This document shows, piece after piece, positions 20,941 through 29,590 of a stretch of 64,000 bases of DNA (the first letter of the stretch is position 1; the number at the start of each line of letters is the position of its first letter). Both the position numbers and the translations under genes were made by a program. The notes under the pieces are model-generated. The model was given only the letters and a program-made list of their open reading frames with translations, was not told the DNA's origin and did no database searches. The stretch is taken from contig NZ_JH921519.1 of assembly GCF_000299035.1 (NCBI RefSeq), forward strand, positions 1-64,000, given 5' to 3'. This stretch comes from Bacillus bingmayongensis (GTDB lineage: Bacteria; Bacillota; Bacilli; Bacillales; Bacillaceae_G).

Positions 20941-21285
20941 TTACCGTAAATATTCTGTATAAACGTCAATGTCAGCTCCCCATAATACGTTCGCTAAATG
21001 ATTAGAAGGAGCAGTTGCCACTTCGCGATACGAACGATCAATGTAAATATGCTCAGCTTGCGGGAATTCTTTCCGAAATTGTTTTCGGAGCTTTTCACCT
21101 GCAGCATCAGCATCCACTAGTACATATACTTCTTTATCAAAAAACTGATCAATGAGTTCATCCATTTTCGACAAACCAATTGTACCATTTGTACAAACAA
21201 TTTCCACTGGTTCGCGAATAATAGATTCAATCTTTCTTCTATCTGATTTTCCTTCGACAATAATGACTTTCTCTACATAGACCAT
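20941..21285 (-). CDS. yusF: TOPRIM-domain protein YusF (RNase M5-like fold)
   Basis: 114 residues making up essentially one TOPRIM domain: IIVEGKSDRRK with the catalytic Glu and VLVDADAAGEK with the DxD. Small TOPRIM proteins include RNase M5 and primase-like nucleases. This YusF type has no proven activity. Confidence 0.88.
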   Translation of the reverse strand: MVYVEKVIIVEGKSDRRKIESIIREPVEIVCTNGTIGLSKMDELIDQFFDKEVYVLVDADAAGEKLRKQFRKEFPQAEHIYIDRSYREVATAPSNHLANVLWGADIDVYTEYLR

Positions 21286-21383
21286 ATGTCATCACCCGAT
21301 CACCATATACTATGAAACAGCCTTACCTTAGTATATAGTATATTCGATATTTTCATGTTGTTTCCTGTTTATTTTTGTGAAGA

Positions 21384-21462
21384 AATGCGGAAACGGCTCG
21401 CTCAGAATGTGAGGGGGATGGAGCTTCTGACGTGGAGGCGGAGCTAGACAAAGAAAAGCGAT
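21384..21462 (+). repeat. Dispersed repeat, GC-richer type
   Basis: GCGGAAACGGCTCGCTCAG...GGAGCTTCTGAC...GAGCTAGACA matches, piece by piece, the insert at 52366-52494 (minus strand). It is noticeably richer in G than its surroundings. It lies between yusF and gcvH. Confidence 0.5.
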
Positions 21463-21491
21463 CCGCTCTTTCGTTCATGTAATACAAAATA

Positions 21492-21521
21492 AAAAGGACA
21501 GCACACAGGCTGTCCTTTTTG
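21492..21521 (-). terminator. Terminator of gcvH
   Basis: AAAAGGACAGCAC ... GGCTGTCCTTTT forms a stable hairpin with a U-run in the leftward transcript, just after the gcvH stop. Confidence 0.85.
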
Positions 21522-21531
21522 TCGACTAGAA

Positions 21532-21915
21532 TTAGTCTTGGTTTGTCATTTCTGCGTATTGTTCTGCAGATAATAACTTTTCAACTTCACTTGCATCAGA
21601 AAGTTCAACTTTAACCATCCATGCACCTTCGTACGGAGAATCGTTAACAAGTTCTGGTTGGTCGCTTAAGTCTTCGTTTACTGCTACAACTTTACCGCTT
21701 ACAGGTGCGTATAATTCAGAAACTGTTTTAACAGATTCTACGCTTCCGAATGGCTCGTCAGCTTCAATTGTTGCACCTACTTCAGGAAGTTCAACGAATA
21801 CGATATCGCCTAACTCACTTTGTGCGAAATGAGTAATACCGATAACAACTTGGTTGCCTTCAGTTTTTACCCATTCGTGTTCTTCAGAGTAACGTAAATG
21901 ATTTGGAATGCTCAT
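21532..21915 (-). CDS. gcvH: Glycine cleavage system H protein
   Basis: 127 residues. The lipoyl-lysine is K63 in [11 protein letters not shown]. GcvH carries the aminomethyl group between glycine cleavage enzymes and, in Bacillus, is also the first acceptor in lipoate assembly, so it connects to lipA at 0.5 kb. [10 protein letters not shown] is the start, with GGAGG 8 bases upstream; an upstream in-frame extension runs into the yusI end and is not credible. Confidence 0.97.
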   Translation of the reverse strand: MSIPNHLRYSEEHEWVKTEGNQVVIGITHFAQSELGDIVFVELPEVGATIEADEPFGSVESVKTVSELYAPVSGKVVAVNEDLSDQPELVNDSPYEGAWMVKVELSDASEVEKLLSAEQYAEMTNQD

Positions 21916-21956
21916 GACTGTACCTCCAGTGAATGTATTAATTATGTAAAAATACC

Positions 21957-22322
21957 TTATTGGTACTTTTTCCACACACTTTCAAATTGCTCTTCGTTAA
22001 AACCAAGTGTTACATTCGTGCCATCTGTTACGATCGGACGTTTGATTAACATGCCATCAGATGCTAAAAGCTCAAACATTTCGTCTTCACTTGCATCCTT
22101 TAACTTATCTTTTAAGCCAAGCTCGCGGTAACGCATTCCACTTGTATTAAAGAATTTTTTTAATGGCAATTCACTTTTTGCATGTAAATTACGTAAATCT
22201 TCTTTTGACGGTGGATTTTCAACAATATGAATCATCTCATATGCTACATCGTTTGCCTCAAACCATTTCTTTGCTTTTTGACATGTACCACACTTTGGGT
22301 ATGAATAAAATGTTACTGTCAT
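21957..22322 (-). CDS. yusI: Spx/ArsC-family protein YusI
   Basis: 121 residues with an ArsC-like thioredoxin fold and CGTC at C11-C14 ([13 protein letters not shown]). The length and the ending [14 protein letters not shown] match YusI/YffB-type proteins, not the transcription regulator Spx. The start at MTVTFYSY has an AGGTG site. The function is unproven; reductase activity is likely. Confidence 0.9.
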   Translation of the reverse strand: MTVTFYSYPKCGTCQKAKKWFEANDVAYEMIHIVENPPSKEDLRNLHAKSELPLKKFFNTSGMRYRELGLKDKLKDASEDEMFELLASDGMLIKRPIVTDGTNVTLGFNEEQFESVWKKYQ

Positions 22323-22534
22323 AAATTCACCTACTTTTTTACTAACCTTTACCTTTATCATATAGAAAACATTTTATTATTTCAAACGATTCTTCTCCAA
22401 ACTTTAACTTATTTCGTGACAACTTTCTTTAATCCTGCAAATTTTTCTTATTTTTCCGGTATTTAAGAAGATTTCATATACAAAAAAAATAAATATAAAA
22501 ATCCGCCTCTTCATTTATTACGTATAATTTAGAC

Positions 22535-22643
22535 CGAACATATATATTAAACAAACGTTTATTTGATTTAATAATGACCTAAACAACCCTTAAAATATGC
22601 ATTCATTTACATCGAACATACATCTTAAACAAACGTTTATTTA
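22535..22643. repeat. Two near-identical copies of CGAACATA..TTAAACAAACGTTTATTT
   Basis: Copies begin at 22535 and 22613, 78 bases apart. Each contains TTAAACAAACGTTTATTT with a palindromic AAACGTTT core. They sit in the 361-base gap between yusI and the lipoprotein gene, which otherwise holds only AT-rich DNA and the yusI promoter region. A regulator-binding site is possible; nothing shows which. Confidence 0.5.
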
Positions 22644-22683
22644 ATACAAAAATAAACAATGAGAAGCCTAAACTATAGGCTCC

Positions 22684-23217
22684 TCACTGTCTACTCAAAT
22701 AATCCGCAATCGTTTGAAACACGTATACATACATATTATGAATACTTTGCTCTGAAATCGTATCATTGTATAAACCAGTGCCCCAAAACTGCCCTTCACT
22801 GCTACCCATATTTACAAAACCTTGTGTATACATCATTTCTTCATCTCTCGGTGTATTATTATAATCTAAATCTTTTTTAGTAAAAATTAAATATGATTTA
22901 TCCTTTAAACCGATAAAAAACACTGGCTTTTTTAACCCTAAAAATAGATCTGTATATTTTTCTTTTGATGCCTCTTCAAAATGTTCTTTCATAACGAGAA
23001 ATCCGTCGACTTTATCAGATTTCTCCTTCATTTCATCTAATTTCACCTGTACAAACTTTATATTTCTAAACGTATCCTTTGGTGCCTCGCCGACAACTCC
23101 AATTACTAGTGCTCTCCCGCTATACTCTAAAGCAGATGGCACAGCCTTATTCTTTTCACACCCAGCTCCCACGAGGCATAACAATATAAGAAAACAAAAA
23201 CTTAGTGAACGCTTCAT
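22684..23217 (-). CDS. Lipoprotein of unknown function
   Basis: 177 residues with a signal peptide and lipobox VGAGC (Cys20). The mature part has alternating beta/alpha segments and no motif I recognise. The start MKRSLSFC has GGAGGG 7 bases upstream. It is divergent from the PAP2 gene at 23360. Probably a Bacillus-specific surface protein. Confidence 0.75.
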   Translation of the reverse strand: MKRSLSFCFLILLCLVGAGCEKNKAVPSALEYSGRALVIGVVGEAPKDTFRNIKFVQVKLDEMKEKSDKVDGFLVMKEHFEEASKEKYTDLFLGLKKPVFFIGLKDKSYLIFTKKDLDYNNTPRDEEMMYTQGFVNMGSSEGQFWGTGLYNDTISEQSIHNMYVYVFQTIADYLSRQ

Positions 23218-23359
23218 CCCTATCCCTCCATTTTCAAAGTCAAGTGACAAAAATGTAAGGTTAATTCAAGAAAATGTAAGTAAAATCGATAGCCCATTTT
23301 GATTTTCTATATTATAATCAATTGGATTTACTTACATTACTAAAACATAGGTGATACTC

Positions 23360-24013
23360 ATGAAAAAATATAAACTTTCATCTTTTCTTCCATTAAGTTA
23401 TATACTTCTACTCGTACTCGTAAGCCCCCTTTACGATGTACTGAATAAATCTGGCGTTCATGCCGTCGATGTAACGACTATGATTGATGATTGGATTCCA
23501 TTTGTGAAGGCATTTATTATTCCTTATTTACTTTGGTTTCCATACTTATACGGTGCACTCATTTACTACTGCTTTAAAGATCGCAAACAGTACTATGTAA
23601 CATTAAGCAGCGTTATCCTCGGAAAACTTGCTTGTTTTTCAATTTATTACTTTTGGCAAACAACGGTCCCTAGACCTACAGTTGTAGGCACAGACGTGTT
23701 CTCCGACTTAGTGCGCTATATTTATAGTATTGATCAGCCTGTAAACTGTTTCCCTAGCATCCACGTCCTAACAACATTTGTGATTATGTTAGCGGCTTAT
23801 AAACGAAGAGAACAGCACAAATTAGAATATTTCATTCTTACTTTCTTTGGAACACTTATTATTTTATCGACACTGTTTACAAAGCAGCACGCTTTCTTAG
23901 ATGCCGTTTCAGGTATGGCAGTCGCTAGCACACTATACTTCGGCGTACAATTATTACTAGTAAATAAAAAAGAAACTGTTACAATTCCAGTAAGACAAAC
24001 TTATAAAATGTAA
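23360..24013 (+). CDS. PAP2-superfamily membrane phosphatase
   Basis: 217 residues, about five or six helices, with the three PAP2 motifs: the first motif near TTVPRPTV, FPSIHVLTTF, and KQHAFLDAVSG with the catalytic His. Family members remove phosphate from lipid phosphates such as undecaprenyl pyrophosphate or phosphatidic acid. ATG at 23360 with AGGTG is preferred over the GTG at 23351. Confidence 0.88.
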   Translation: MKKYKLSSFLPLSYILLLVLVSPLYDVLNKSGVHAVDVTTMIDDWIPFVKAFIIPYLLWFPYLYGALIYYCFKDRKQYYVTLSSVILGKLACFSIYYFWQTTVPRPTVVGTDVFSDLVRYIYSIDQPVNCFPSIHVLTTFVIMLAAYKRREQHKLEYFILTFFGTLIILSTLFTKQHAFLDAVSGMAVASTLYFGVQLLLVNKKETVTIPVRQTYKM

Positions 24014-24016
24014 CTA

Positions 24017-24052
24017 AAAAAGCAGACTGTGGCTTCTTCAGTCTGCTTTTAT
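24017..24052 (+). terminator. Terminator of the PAP2 gene
   Basis: AAAAGCAGACTG...CAGTCTGCTTTT with a following T-rich stretch. Confidence 0.85.
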
Positions 24053-24080
24053 CTATATAAATGAGATTTTGGGTTGTGAC

Positions 24081-25094
24081 TTAAGATTGTGGCACAGTCA
24101 TATCACCAGAATGAATACGGCCTGCTTTTCGTAATACTATGTAAAGAATATATGAAACAGCTACTGGGATTACGATATAAGTGATAACCATCGCTGGTAC
24201 GACACCGAATCCTTGGCTGGAAATTAAATTAATTGGTGCAATAAGAGAACTTAATCCAAGACCCGCCATTTCTTTACCTGCTTCTAGTTGGAAGATCAGT
24301 GCAGATACGGGACCCACAATGGCGCTGGCAACGACAGTTGGGACGAGAATCATTGGATTTTTAGTAATGTTCGGCAATTGTACTTTCGGAGTACAAAGTG
24401 CCTGCGCTAAAATACCACCTAAATTGTTTTCTTTTGCAGAGATAACAGAGAATCCGATAAATTGAGCGACGCATCCTGCAAGTGCCGCACCTCCTGCAAC
24501 ACCATCTAGGCTAAGTGCAATTGCTAAAGCTGCTGATGACGCTGGAGAGATAAGTAATAGTCCCCAAACAACCGCAAGTACGATAGAAGCAATGAATGGA
24601 CTACCAGCTGAACTATCTTTAATAAATGCGCCAACTGCATTTAAGACAGGACTAATATTTTGAGATAACCAAATACCGACTATACCAGAACCTAATATTG
24701 CTGCAAATGGAACGAGCATCATATCTAAAGCAGTTTTTCCGCTTAATCGTTTACCAATATAAACTGCTAAAGTTGCTGTTAATAACGCACCAATCGGTTC
24801 ACCAGTTTTTATGATTAGACCAGCTTCAGTAATCGAAATGGATCCTGCTCCAATCGCCCCGGCAACCATCGCTGAGAAAATGACAAGTCCGTTTGCTCCA
24901 AGCATAAAAGCAATTCCTGCTCCAATTGCTGGTGCCATAAGTGATTTCGCGACAACTCCGATTGTAATTAACATCGGAATATCAACAATTCTTCCTATAT
25001 TTTCGATAAGTAAACCAATTCCAAGGGATACGAAAATACCTTGTGCAATTCCGGCAGAACCTTTAAAGACACGAGACATTATATATTCCTTCAT
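24081..25094 (-). CDS. PTS EIIC-like membrane protein (EIIC_2 family)
   Basis: About 337 residues and eight to ten Gly/Ala-rich helices, with SISITEAGLIIKTGEPIGAL and GGAALAGCVAQFIGFSVISA typical of the small PTS_EIIC_2 family. No EIIA, EIIB or histidine-phosphorylation domains are adjacent, so sugar transport by the PTS is not assured. The start is 25094 (AAGGTG site); a later ATG (MSRVFKGS) with AAGGA is also possible. Follows ldh by 20 bases, so they share a transcript. Confidence 0.8.
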   Translation of the reverse strand: MKEYIMSRVFKGSAGIAQGIFVSLGIGLLIENIGRIVDIPMLITIGVVAKSLMAPAIGAGIAFMLGANGLVIFSAMVAGAIGAGSISITEAGLIIKTGEPIGALLTATLAVYIGKRLSGKTALDMMLVPFAAILGSGIVGIWLSQNISPVLNAVGAFIKDSSAGSPFIASIVLAVVWGLLLISPASSAALAIALSLDGVAGGAALAGCVAQFIGFSVISAKENNLGGILAQALCTPKVQLPNITKNPMILVPTVVASAIVGPVSALIFQLEAGKEMAGLGLSSLIAPINLISSQGFGVVPAMVITYIVIPVAVSYILYIVLRKAGRIHSGDMTVPQS

Positions 25095-25114
25095 ATGTTT
25101 CACCTTCTCCTATT

Positions 25115-26065
25115 TTAGTAACCGATTGTTTTCATGTAGTCACGTAAAATATCATTCGATTTTGCAAATCGGCTTTCTTCATTTTCTGTTAAGTTTAGTT
25201 CTACAACTTCTTTCACACCATCTCTTGTAATAACGCCTGGTACACCTGTACAAATATCATACTCACCATATTCACCATCTAAAATTGCTGAAACAGCTAT
25301 TACACGATGATCATCATTAAAGATAGAGCGTGCAATATAAGCAAGTGAGTTACCAATACCGTAATAAGTAGTTCCTTTACGTTTATAAATTTCCCAACCA
25401 GCTTTTGCGGTTTTTTCTACAATGTCATCTAAAACAATTTCACCGAAACGTTCCTTTTGCTCTTCTAAAATTTGCAAGATTGGTTTCCCGCCGACTGTAA
25501 CATGAGACCAAGCTACCATTTGTGAATCACCATGCTCACCTAATGAATAACCGTCAACGCTACGAGGATCAACTTCTAGCATTTCAGATAAAATAGTTCT
25601 TAATCGAGAAGAATCTAATGATGTTCCAGTACCAATCACGCGATTTCGTGGCAATCCAGATAACTTCCAAACTTGATAAGTAATAATATCAACTGGGTTT
25701 GATGCAAGTAAGAAGATGCCATCAAATCCACTTTCCATTACACCTTCTACAACATTTTCCATAATCTTCGCGCTTGCTCCTAAAGTATCCAAACGACTTT
25801 GTCCTGGTTTTGGAGCTGGACCTGCTGTAATAATTACAATGTCCATATCTTTACAGTCTTCATAATCGCCTGCATATACTTTTGTTCTTGTATTTGTAAA
25901 GTTAATGCAGTGCGATAAATCCATCGCTTCTCCAACTGCACGCTCATGATTTATATCAATTAATGCCAACTCTTCGCAGATACCTTGATTCACAATTGAA
26001 TACGCACAGCTTGATCCTACTAATCCAGTACCAATAATTGCTATTTTTCTTGTGTTTTTATTCAT
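25115..26065 (-). CDS. ldh: L-lactate dehydrogenase
   Basis: 316 residues. NAD-binding GTGLVGSS near the N-terminus, lactate-specific Gln in the loop PKPGQSRLD, and catalytic His in SLGEHGDSQ. It reduces pyruvate to L-lactate with NADH. B. cereus group strains have several paralogues; the pairing with an EIIC-like gene makes this a secondary copy. The Q (not R) in the loop argues against malate dehydrogenase. Confidence 0.95.
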   Translation of the reverse strand: MNKNTRKIAIIGTGLVGSSCAYSIVNQGICEELALIDINHERAVGEAMDLSHCINFTNTRTKVYAGDYEDCKDMDIVIITAGPAPKPGQSRLDTLGASAKIMENVVEGVMESGFDGIFLLASNPVDIITYQVWKLSGLPRNRVIGTGTSLDSSRLRTILSEMLEVDPRSVDGYSLGEHGDSQMVAWSHVTVGGKPILQILEEQKERFGEIVLDDIVEKTAKAGWEIYKRKGTTYYGIGNSLAYIARSIFNDDHRVIAVSAILDGEYGEYDICTGVPGVITRDGVKEVVELNLTENEESRFAKSNDILRDYMKTIGY

Positions 26066-26154
26066 AAGAATCTCTCCTATGTAATCATGTAATGTTTTAT
26101 TTGTTCTTTATACTCTTCATTATAGAGATTCTCACCATAGAAACCATGGATACT

Positions 26155-26197
26155 TCGTGAAATATTGAGCAAAGTTTATGTATATTTTGTGAAACAC
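26155..26197 (-). promoter_or_regulatory. Possible Rex half-sites upstream of ldh
   Basis: TTCGTGAAATATT and TTTTGTGAAACA each resemble half of TTGTGAA(N)TTCACAA, bound by the redox repressor Rex, which controls fermentative lactate dehydrogenases. Neither is a full site. Weak inference. Confidence 0.3.
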
Positions 26198-26273
26198 TCT
26201 ACTCTGTTTTCGTCATATTTGTTACAACTGGAAAAATATTTCATACATATTTATTGACATATACAAATGCGCA

Positions 26274-26313
26274 AAAAAGCGAGTGAATCGTCATCCGAGA
26301 TTCACTCGCTTTT
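26274..26313 (-). terminator. Terminator after the coat genes
   Basis: AAAAAGCGAGTGAATC pairs with GATTCACTCGCTTTTTT. It follows the stop of the gene at 26321. Confidence 0.85.
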
Positions 26314-26320
26314 TTATTCA

Positions 26321-26569
26321 TTACTGTGCGCTTAATTGACTTTTCGTTTGCTGAACAACCGATGGATTTGCAGGAGCCGCTGGTTTATAATATCCTTTTT
26401 GCAATGCATATTTGTATACATTACGTTGTCTCATTTCATCCTGATTTCGAATGTGGATCAGCGTTTGATGTAACTGTTCATTATTCGACTCTGCTATGTA
26501 ATTCGCATAGCTAGTCAAACTAGCATTTAATTCCGATAAATAATCGTTAACCATATCTTTTTCATTCAT
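26321..26569 (-). CDS. CotF-family spore coat protein, C-terminal type
   Basis: 82 residues; MNEKDMVNDYLSELNASLTS and RNQDEMRQRNVYKYALQKGYY are the CotF/YusN-type coat motif, ending in a Pro/Gln-rich tail. Such proteins are proteins of the spore coat or of the sporangium. It pairs with the gene 13 bases upstream, which has the complementary N-terminal helix pattern. Confidence 0.8.
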   Translation of the reverse strand: MNEKDMVNDYLSELNASLTSYANYIAESNNEQLHQTLIHIRNQDEMRQRNVYKYALQKGYYKPAAPANPSVVQQTKSQLSAQ

Positions 26570-26582
26570 ACCCGATACCCTC

Positions 26583-26768
26583 CTAGCCTAAAAAGGACAT
26601 TAATTGTTGTTTTGTATTTCTTGCAGCTTGTGCATCTTGTTGTAGCATTTGTTTCAATTGAGGATCTGTACACTGCTGCGCATACTGATCTAGTTTATTC
26701 GCAACTGTCGCATGCCCCCCAATAAGATGACGTAAATTTTCAAGCTCAAGCTCAGTTAAGTTTGGCAT
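26583..26768 (-). CDS. Small CotF-like spore coat protein
   Basis: 61 residues from MPNLTELELENLRHLIGGH; the helical pattern with Gln-rich QQCTDPQLKQMLQQDAQ matches the N-terminal half of CotF-type proteins. GGAAGG precedes the ATG; an upstream extension of 9 residues covers this site and is rejected. Co-transcribed with the gene at 26321. Confidence 0.75.
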   Translation of the reverse strand: MPNLTELELENLRHLIGGHATVANKLDQYAQQCTDPQLKQMLQQDAQAARNTKQQLMSFLG

Positions 26769-27205
26769 AATAAAAACCTTCCTTTCTTTGGTCATTCATC
26801 ATTTAGTATTTATTTGTTTTTGGAATGTATACAGTAAAAATGCTCTCTACATGAAAATGTTGAAATGAAATTTCAGGAGTTCTTTTTTATGTATCTATAA
26901 TTTTAGCTATGAGTGTTGCAAAAGCATGGTATGATGCGAGTTATTTTATAAGAAGTTTTAAATAATTAAATTATAGTAATAGAAAAAGAAAGCAATCTTT
27001 TTTATTACTAACAAAAAGACTGCTTTCTTTTTACAATTAATTAGCTATAATTGATGGTTTGCTCTATAAGAAAACTAACTCAATCATTCTAGTATTAATT
27101 AGACATATAACCTACATTTTATATATCCTCATATAACAAAAAAGCTTATCCTTTTTAAGGAATAAGCTTTTTACGATTTATATAAATTTTAAGTAAAATT
27201 AAAAT
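26769..27205. other. Intergenic region with two terminators
   Basis: Holds the promoter region of the coat pair, a hairpin at 26988-27032 (AAGAAAGCA.../TGCTTTCTT) and the terminator at 27139-27173. No ORF or RNA recognised. Confidence 0.5.
27139..27173 (-). terminator. Terminator of the Fur-box secreted protein gene
   Basis: AAAAAGCTTATCCTT and AAGGAATAAGCTTTTT form a hairpin with a U-run in the leftward transcript. Confidence 0.8.
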
Positions 27206-27916
27206 TTAAGACCATACCCAAACATCTTCTGTATTTAACTTTTCAATAGAAGCATCAACAGAACTATTTGACCATTCATGTCCTATAAACATCCCCTTCA
27301 CTCTAACTTGATCTCCTACTTTTACATCCGGAACTTTTGTTGCCTGAAAATAGATTGTTCCTGTATCCACTTCAGAACGCCCAGAGTTTAATGCCTCAGA
27401 TTTTACTACTACATAATCCTTACCAACTTCAATAATCTCGGCTTCAAATACACTTGTTCCTTCGTCTAATACGCTCTCTACTTTTTTTGTATTTGCTACA
27501 TCAGTAGTGTATTTAGAAAGTGTAAATTTAGACGTAAAGCTCATTTTCTTTACATATGAAGAATTCACTCCTGCCTGAAATTGAACCGAAATCTCCCCAT
27601 CTTTTTGTGCTTTAAAGACACGACCATACGGTGAATTAGCATTATATGTACCAATTACTTGATTGTCTGCATCATACACCGTGTAAGAAATAGGAAATCC
27701 TGAATTATATACGAATACAGTAAGTTCTTCTCCCTTTTTCAGGTTAAAAGATTCTTTTTGAGAAACTTCATAAGAACTTAATGAATAAGATTTTGTAACA
27801 TCTTTTACTTCCATATTTAAAGTAGCTGCACTTGCCTTTGTTGCTTCTAATCCTGGTAAGTTCGTTCCAGTAAGTACTACAAATCCTAATGCTCCAGCTA
27901 AAATAAGTTTTTTCAT
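27206..27916 (-). CDS. Secreted protein of unknown function, likely iron-regulated
   Basis: 236 residues. The signal peptide (about 1-32) ends in ATKASA. The mature part is beta-rich; the first domain (40-140) looks like a bacterial pre-peptidase/C2-like sandwich, and the last 90 residues (FEAEIIEVGKDYVVVKSEAL, VKVGDQVRVKGMFIG) resemble an OB-type DUF3221-like fold. No catalytic motif is seen. A near-consensus Fur box lies 80 bases upstream. It could be an iron-limitation surface factor; that is inference. Confidence 0.75.
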   Translation of the reverse strand: MKKLILAGALGFVVLTGTNLPGLEATKASAATLNMEVKDVTKSYSLSSYEVSQKESFNLKKGEELTVFVYNSGFPISYTVYDADNQVIGTYNANSPYGRVFKAQKDGEISVQFQAGVNSSYVKKMSFTSKFTLSKYTTDVANTKKVESVLDEGTSVFEAEIIEVGKDYVVVKSEALNSGRSEVDTGTIYFQATKVPDVKVGDQVRVKGMFIGHEWSNSSVDASIEKLNTEDVWVWS

Positions 27917-27995
27917 TGACTAAATTCCTCCTCTATTCTTTTTACTTTAAAAGGTATTATTTCTAATTTAATACCTGTAATCATTATAGTTACAA

Positions 27996-28010
27996 TAATA
28001 ATGATTATCA
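27996..28010 (-). promoter_or_regulatory. Fur box
   Basis: On the minus strand it reads TGATAATCATTATTA, 14 of 15 bases of the Fur consensus TGATAATNATTATCA, in the promoter region of the secreted protein gene at 27206. Confidence 0.8.
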
Positions 28011-28107
28011 ATTAAAAAATGTATGCAATTTTGCATACATACAAATCTTATATAATATCAGTCTTTTTCTTACCCTGTCCTGCACCCATAAGCTACTATA
28101 TCAACTC

Positions 28108-28122
28108 AAAAAACCAGCAGTC
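28108..28122 (-). terminator. Distal arm of the fadE terminator, separated by an IS
   Basis: AAAAAACCAGCAGTC is the exact complement of GACTGCTGGTTTTTT at 29570-29584, next to the fadE stop. With the IS and one ATT copy removed, the two arms form a 15-bp stem with a loop of about 10 bases. Confidence 0.8.
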
Positions 28123-28159
28123 ATGATTTGAAGTGAACCCAAAAAGTTAGACAAATATT

Positions 28160-28960
28160 CTAAGCAGCTAATAAGGATTGGATTCTGTATTCCACAGGGC
28201 TCAATCCTTTTAGTTTTGTCTTAATACGTTTGTGATTGTAATAGTAAATATATTTTTCTAATTCCAAAGTAAAATGTTCCATACTTTCAAACTCTTGTAG
28301 ATAAAGTAATTCAGATTTTAATAAGCCAAAGAAATTTTCAATGACTGCGTTATCTAAACAGTTTCCTTTACGGGACATACTTTGCGTAATTTGATGTTCT
28401 TTAAGTAAGTGCTGGTATTGAGTCATTTGATATTGCCACCCTTGATCCGAATGGAGTATAGGGGAATCACTTTCGTTTAAACGCTCAAACGCTTGATCTA
28501 ACATCTTTGTAACGAGTGGAAATACAGGTCGTGTTTCTATATTATAAGCAATGATTTCACCATTAAAGAGATCTAAAACTGGAGATAAATAGAGCTTCTT
28601 CCCGAATAAATGGAATTCTGTCACATCCGTAACCCATTTCTCATTAGGCTTAGAAGCCTTAAAATCACGCTGAAGAACATTTGGAGAAATTCTTCCAACA
28701 TTTCCACGATAAGAACGATACTTCTTCATGCGGACAAGACATTTTAAACCTAGCTCAACCATTAATCGACGTACCGTTTTATGATTGATTGAGTAACTTC
28801 GATTTTTTAATTCTAACGTGATGCGTCGATACCCATATCTTCCTTTATGTTCATCGAAAATCTGTTTAATGATTTCTTTTACTTCTTTGTATTTGTCAGG
28901 GCGAGTAAATTGTTTCACCCAGTAGTAATACGTACTACGCGCAATCTCAGCTATTTTCAC
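28160..28960 (-). CDS. IS3-family transposase OrfB (DDE catalytic part)
   Basis: 266 residues from the first ATG; the functional product is the OrfAB fusion made by -1 frameshifting. The DDE core is visible: WVTDVTEF (first Asp), [10 protein letters not shown] (second Asp) and [14 protein letters not shown] (Glu). The N-terminal HTH_21 helix region (YEVKEI...[10 protein letters not shown]) is complete. No stop or frameshift is seen, so the element may still be active. Confidence 0.92.
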   Translation of the reverse strand: MKIAEIARSTYYYWVKQFTRPDKYKEVKEIIKQIFDEHKGRYGYRRITLELKNRSYSINHKTVRRLMVELGLKCLVRMKKYRSYRGNVGRISPNVLQRDFKASKPNEKWVTDVTEFHLFGKKLYLSPVLDLFNGEIIAYNIETRPVFPLVTKMLDQAFERLNESDSPILHSDQGWQYQMTQYQHLLKEHQITQSMSRKGNCLDNAVIENFFGLLKSELLYLQEFESMEHFTLELEKYIYYYNHKRIKTKLKGLSPVEYRIQSLLAA

Positions 28961-28998
28961 TAAGTGACTTACCTTAAAAACATGCCTTAATTCATAAA

Positions 28999-29508
28999 TT
29001 ACTTGCGCTTTTTGACGTTCTGAGATTTTCTCTCCTCTTGAACTAAGGCGTTCAACTTTTTTAAATATGCATTTTCCATACGTAAACGCTCTATTTCCGC
29101 TAATAATGCTTCTTGTGATCCTTCTACTGGCTGTTCTTTCTTTGTTTCTTTTTTCATCGTTGGACGCCCCCGTTTTTTTGAATAAAGGGCGTCAATACCT
29201 TGTTTTTCTAGAGTTTTTTTCCACTGTAAAATAGTCGATGGATCCGGAATATTATATATTACAGCTGTTTCTAAAAGAGACGTCCCTGTTTCATTCATAA
29301 AGTTAAGTACGTCCATTTTAAATTGTACAGAGTAATTTGTATACCTAGATCTCAAACCTTCTATTCCATATTTTTTATAGAGACCTACCCATTTCATAAT
29401 AGATTTATGATGCGTACCTATTCGATTGCCTATGGCTCTATAAGATTCTTTCCCTTCAAGATAGTCCTGAATAGCTTCTAATTTAACTTCTAATGAAAAC
29501 TTTGCCAT
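28999..29508 (-). CDS. IS3-family transposase OrfA (DNA-binding part)
   Basis: 169 residues from [12 protein letters not shown], with two helix-turn-helix units ([19 protein letters not shown] and [19 protein letters not shown]) and a C-terminal leucine-zipper-like coil. Near the end, codons GTC AAA AAG (29008-29014 on the complementary strand, CAAAAAG) allow -1 slippage into orfB, the standard IS150-group control. Confidence 0.9.
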   Translation of the reverse strand: MAKFSLEVKLEAIQDYLEGKESYRAIGNRIGTHHKSIMKWVGLYKKYGIEGLRSRYTNYSVQFKMDVLNFMNETGTSLLETAVIYNIPDPSTILQWKKTLEKQGIDALYSKKRGRPTMKKETKKEQPVEGSQEALLAEIERLRMENAYLKKLNALVQEERKSQNVKKRK

Positions 29509-29590
29509 AAAAAAACTACACCTCCAATTGTTAATTGTGTCTAACAATTGGGGTGCAGTTCAATTATAAGACTGCTGGTTTTTTTAATGA

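Larger units (their letters stand above)
28129..29562 (-). mobile_element. IS3-family (IS150-group) insertion sequence, complete
   Basis: 1434 bases. Terminal inverted repeats of 25 bases agree at 20 positions (28129-28153 begins TGAAGTGAACCC; the other end, read inward, TGAACTGCACCCC). A 3-base target duplication ATT flanks it (28126-28128 and 29563-29565). It holds orfA and orfB with a -1 overlap. It sits in the loop of the fadE terminator. Confidence 0.92.

Noticed and set aside
22535-22643. Phage attachment site from the direct repeats
   Set aside because: Nothing mobile lies between or beside the copies.
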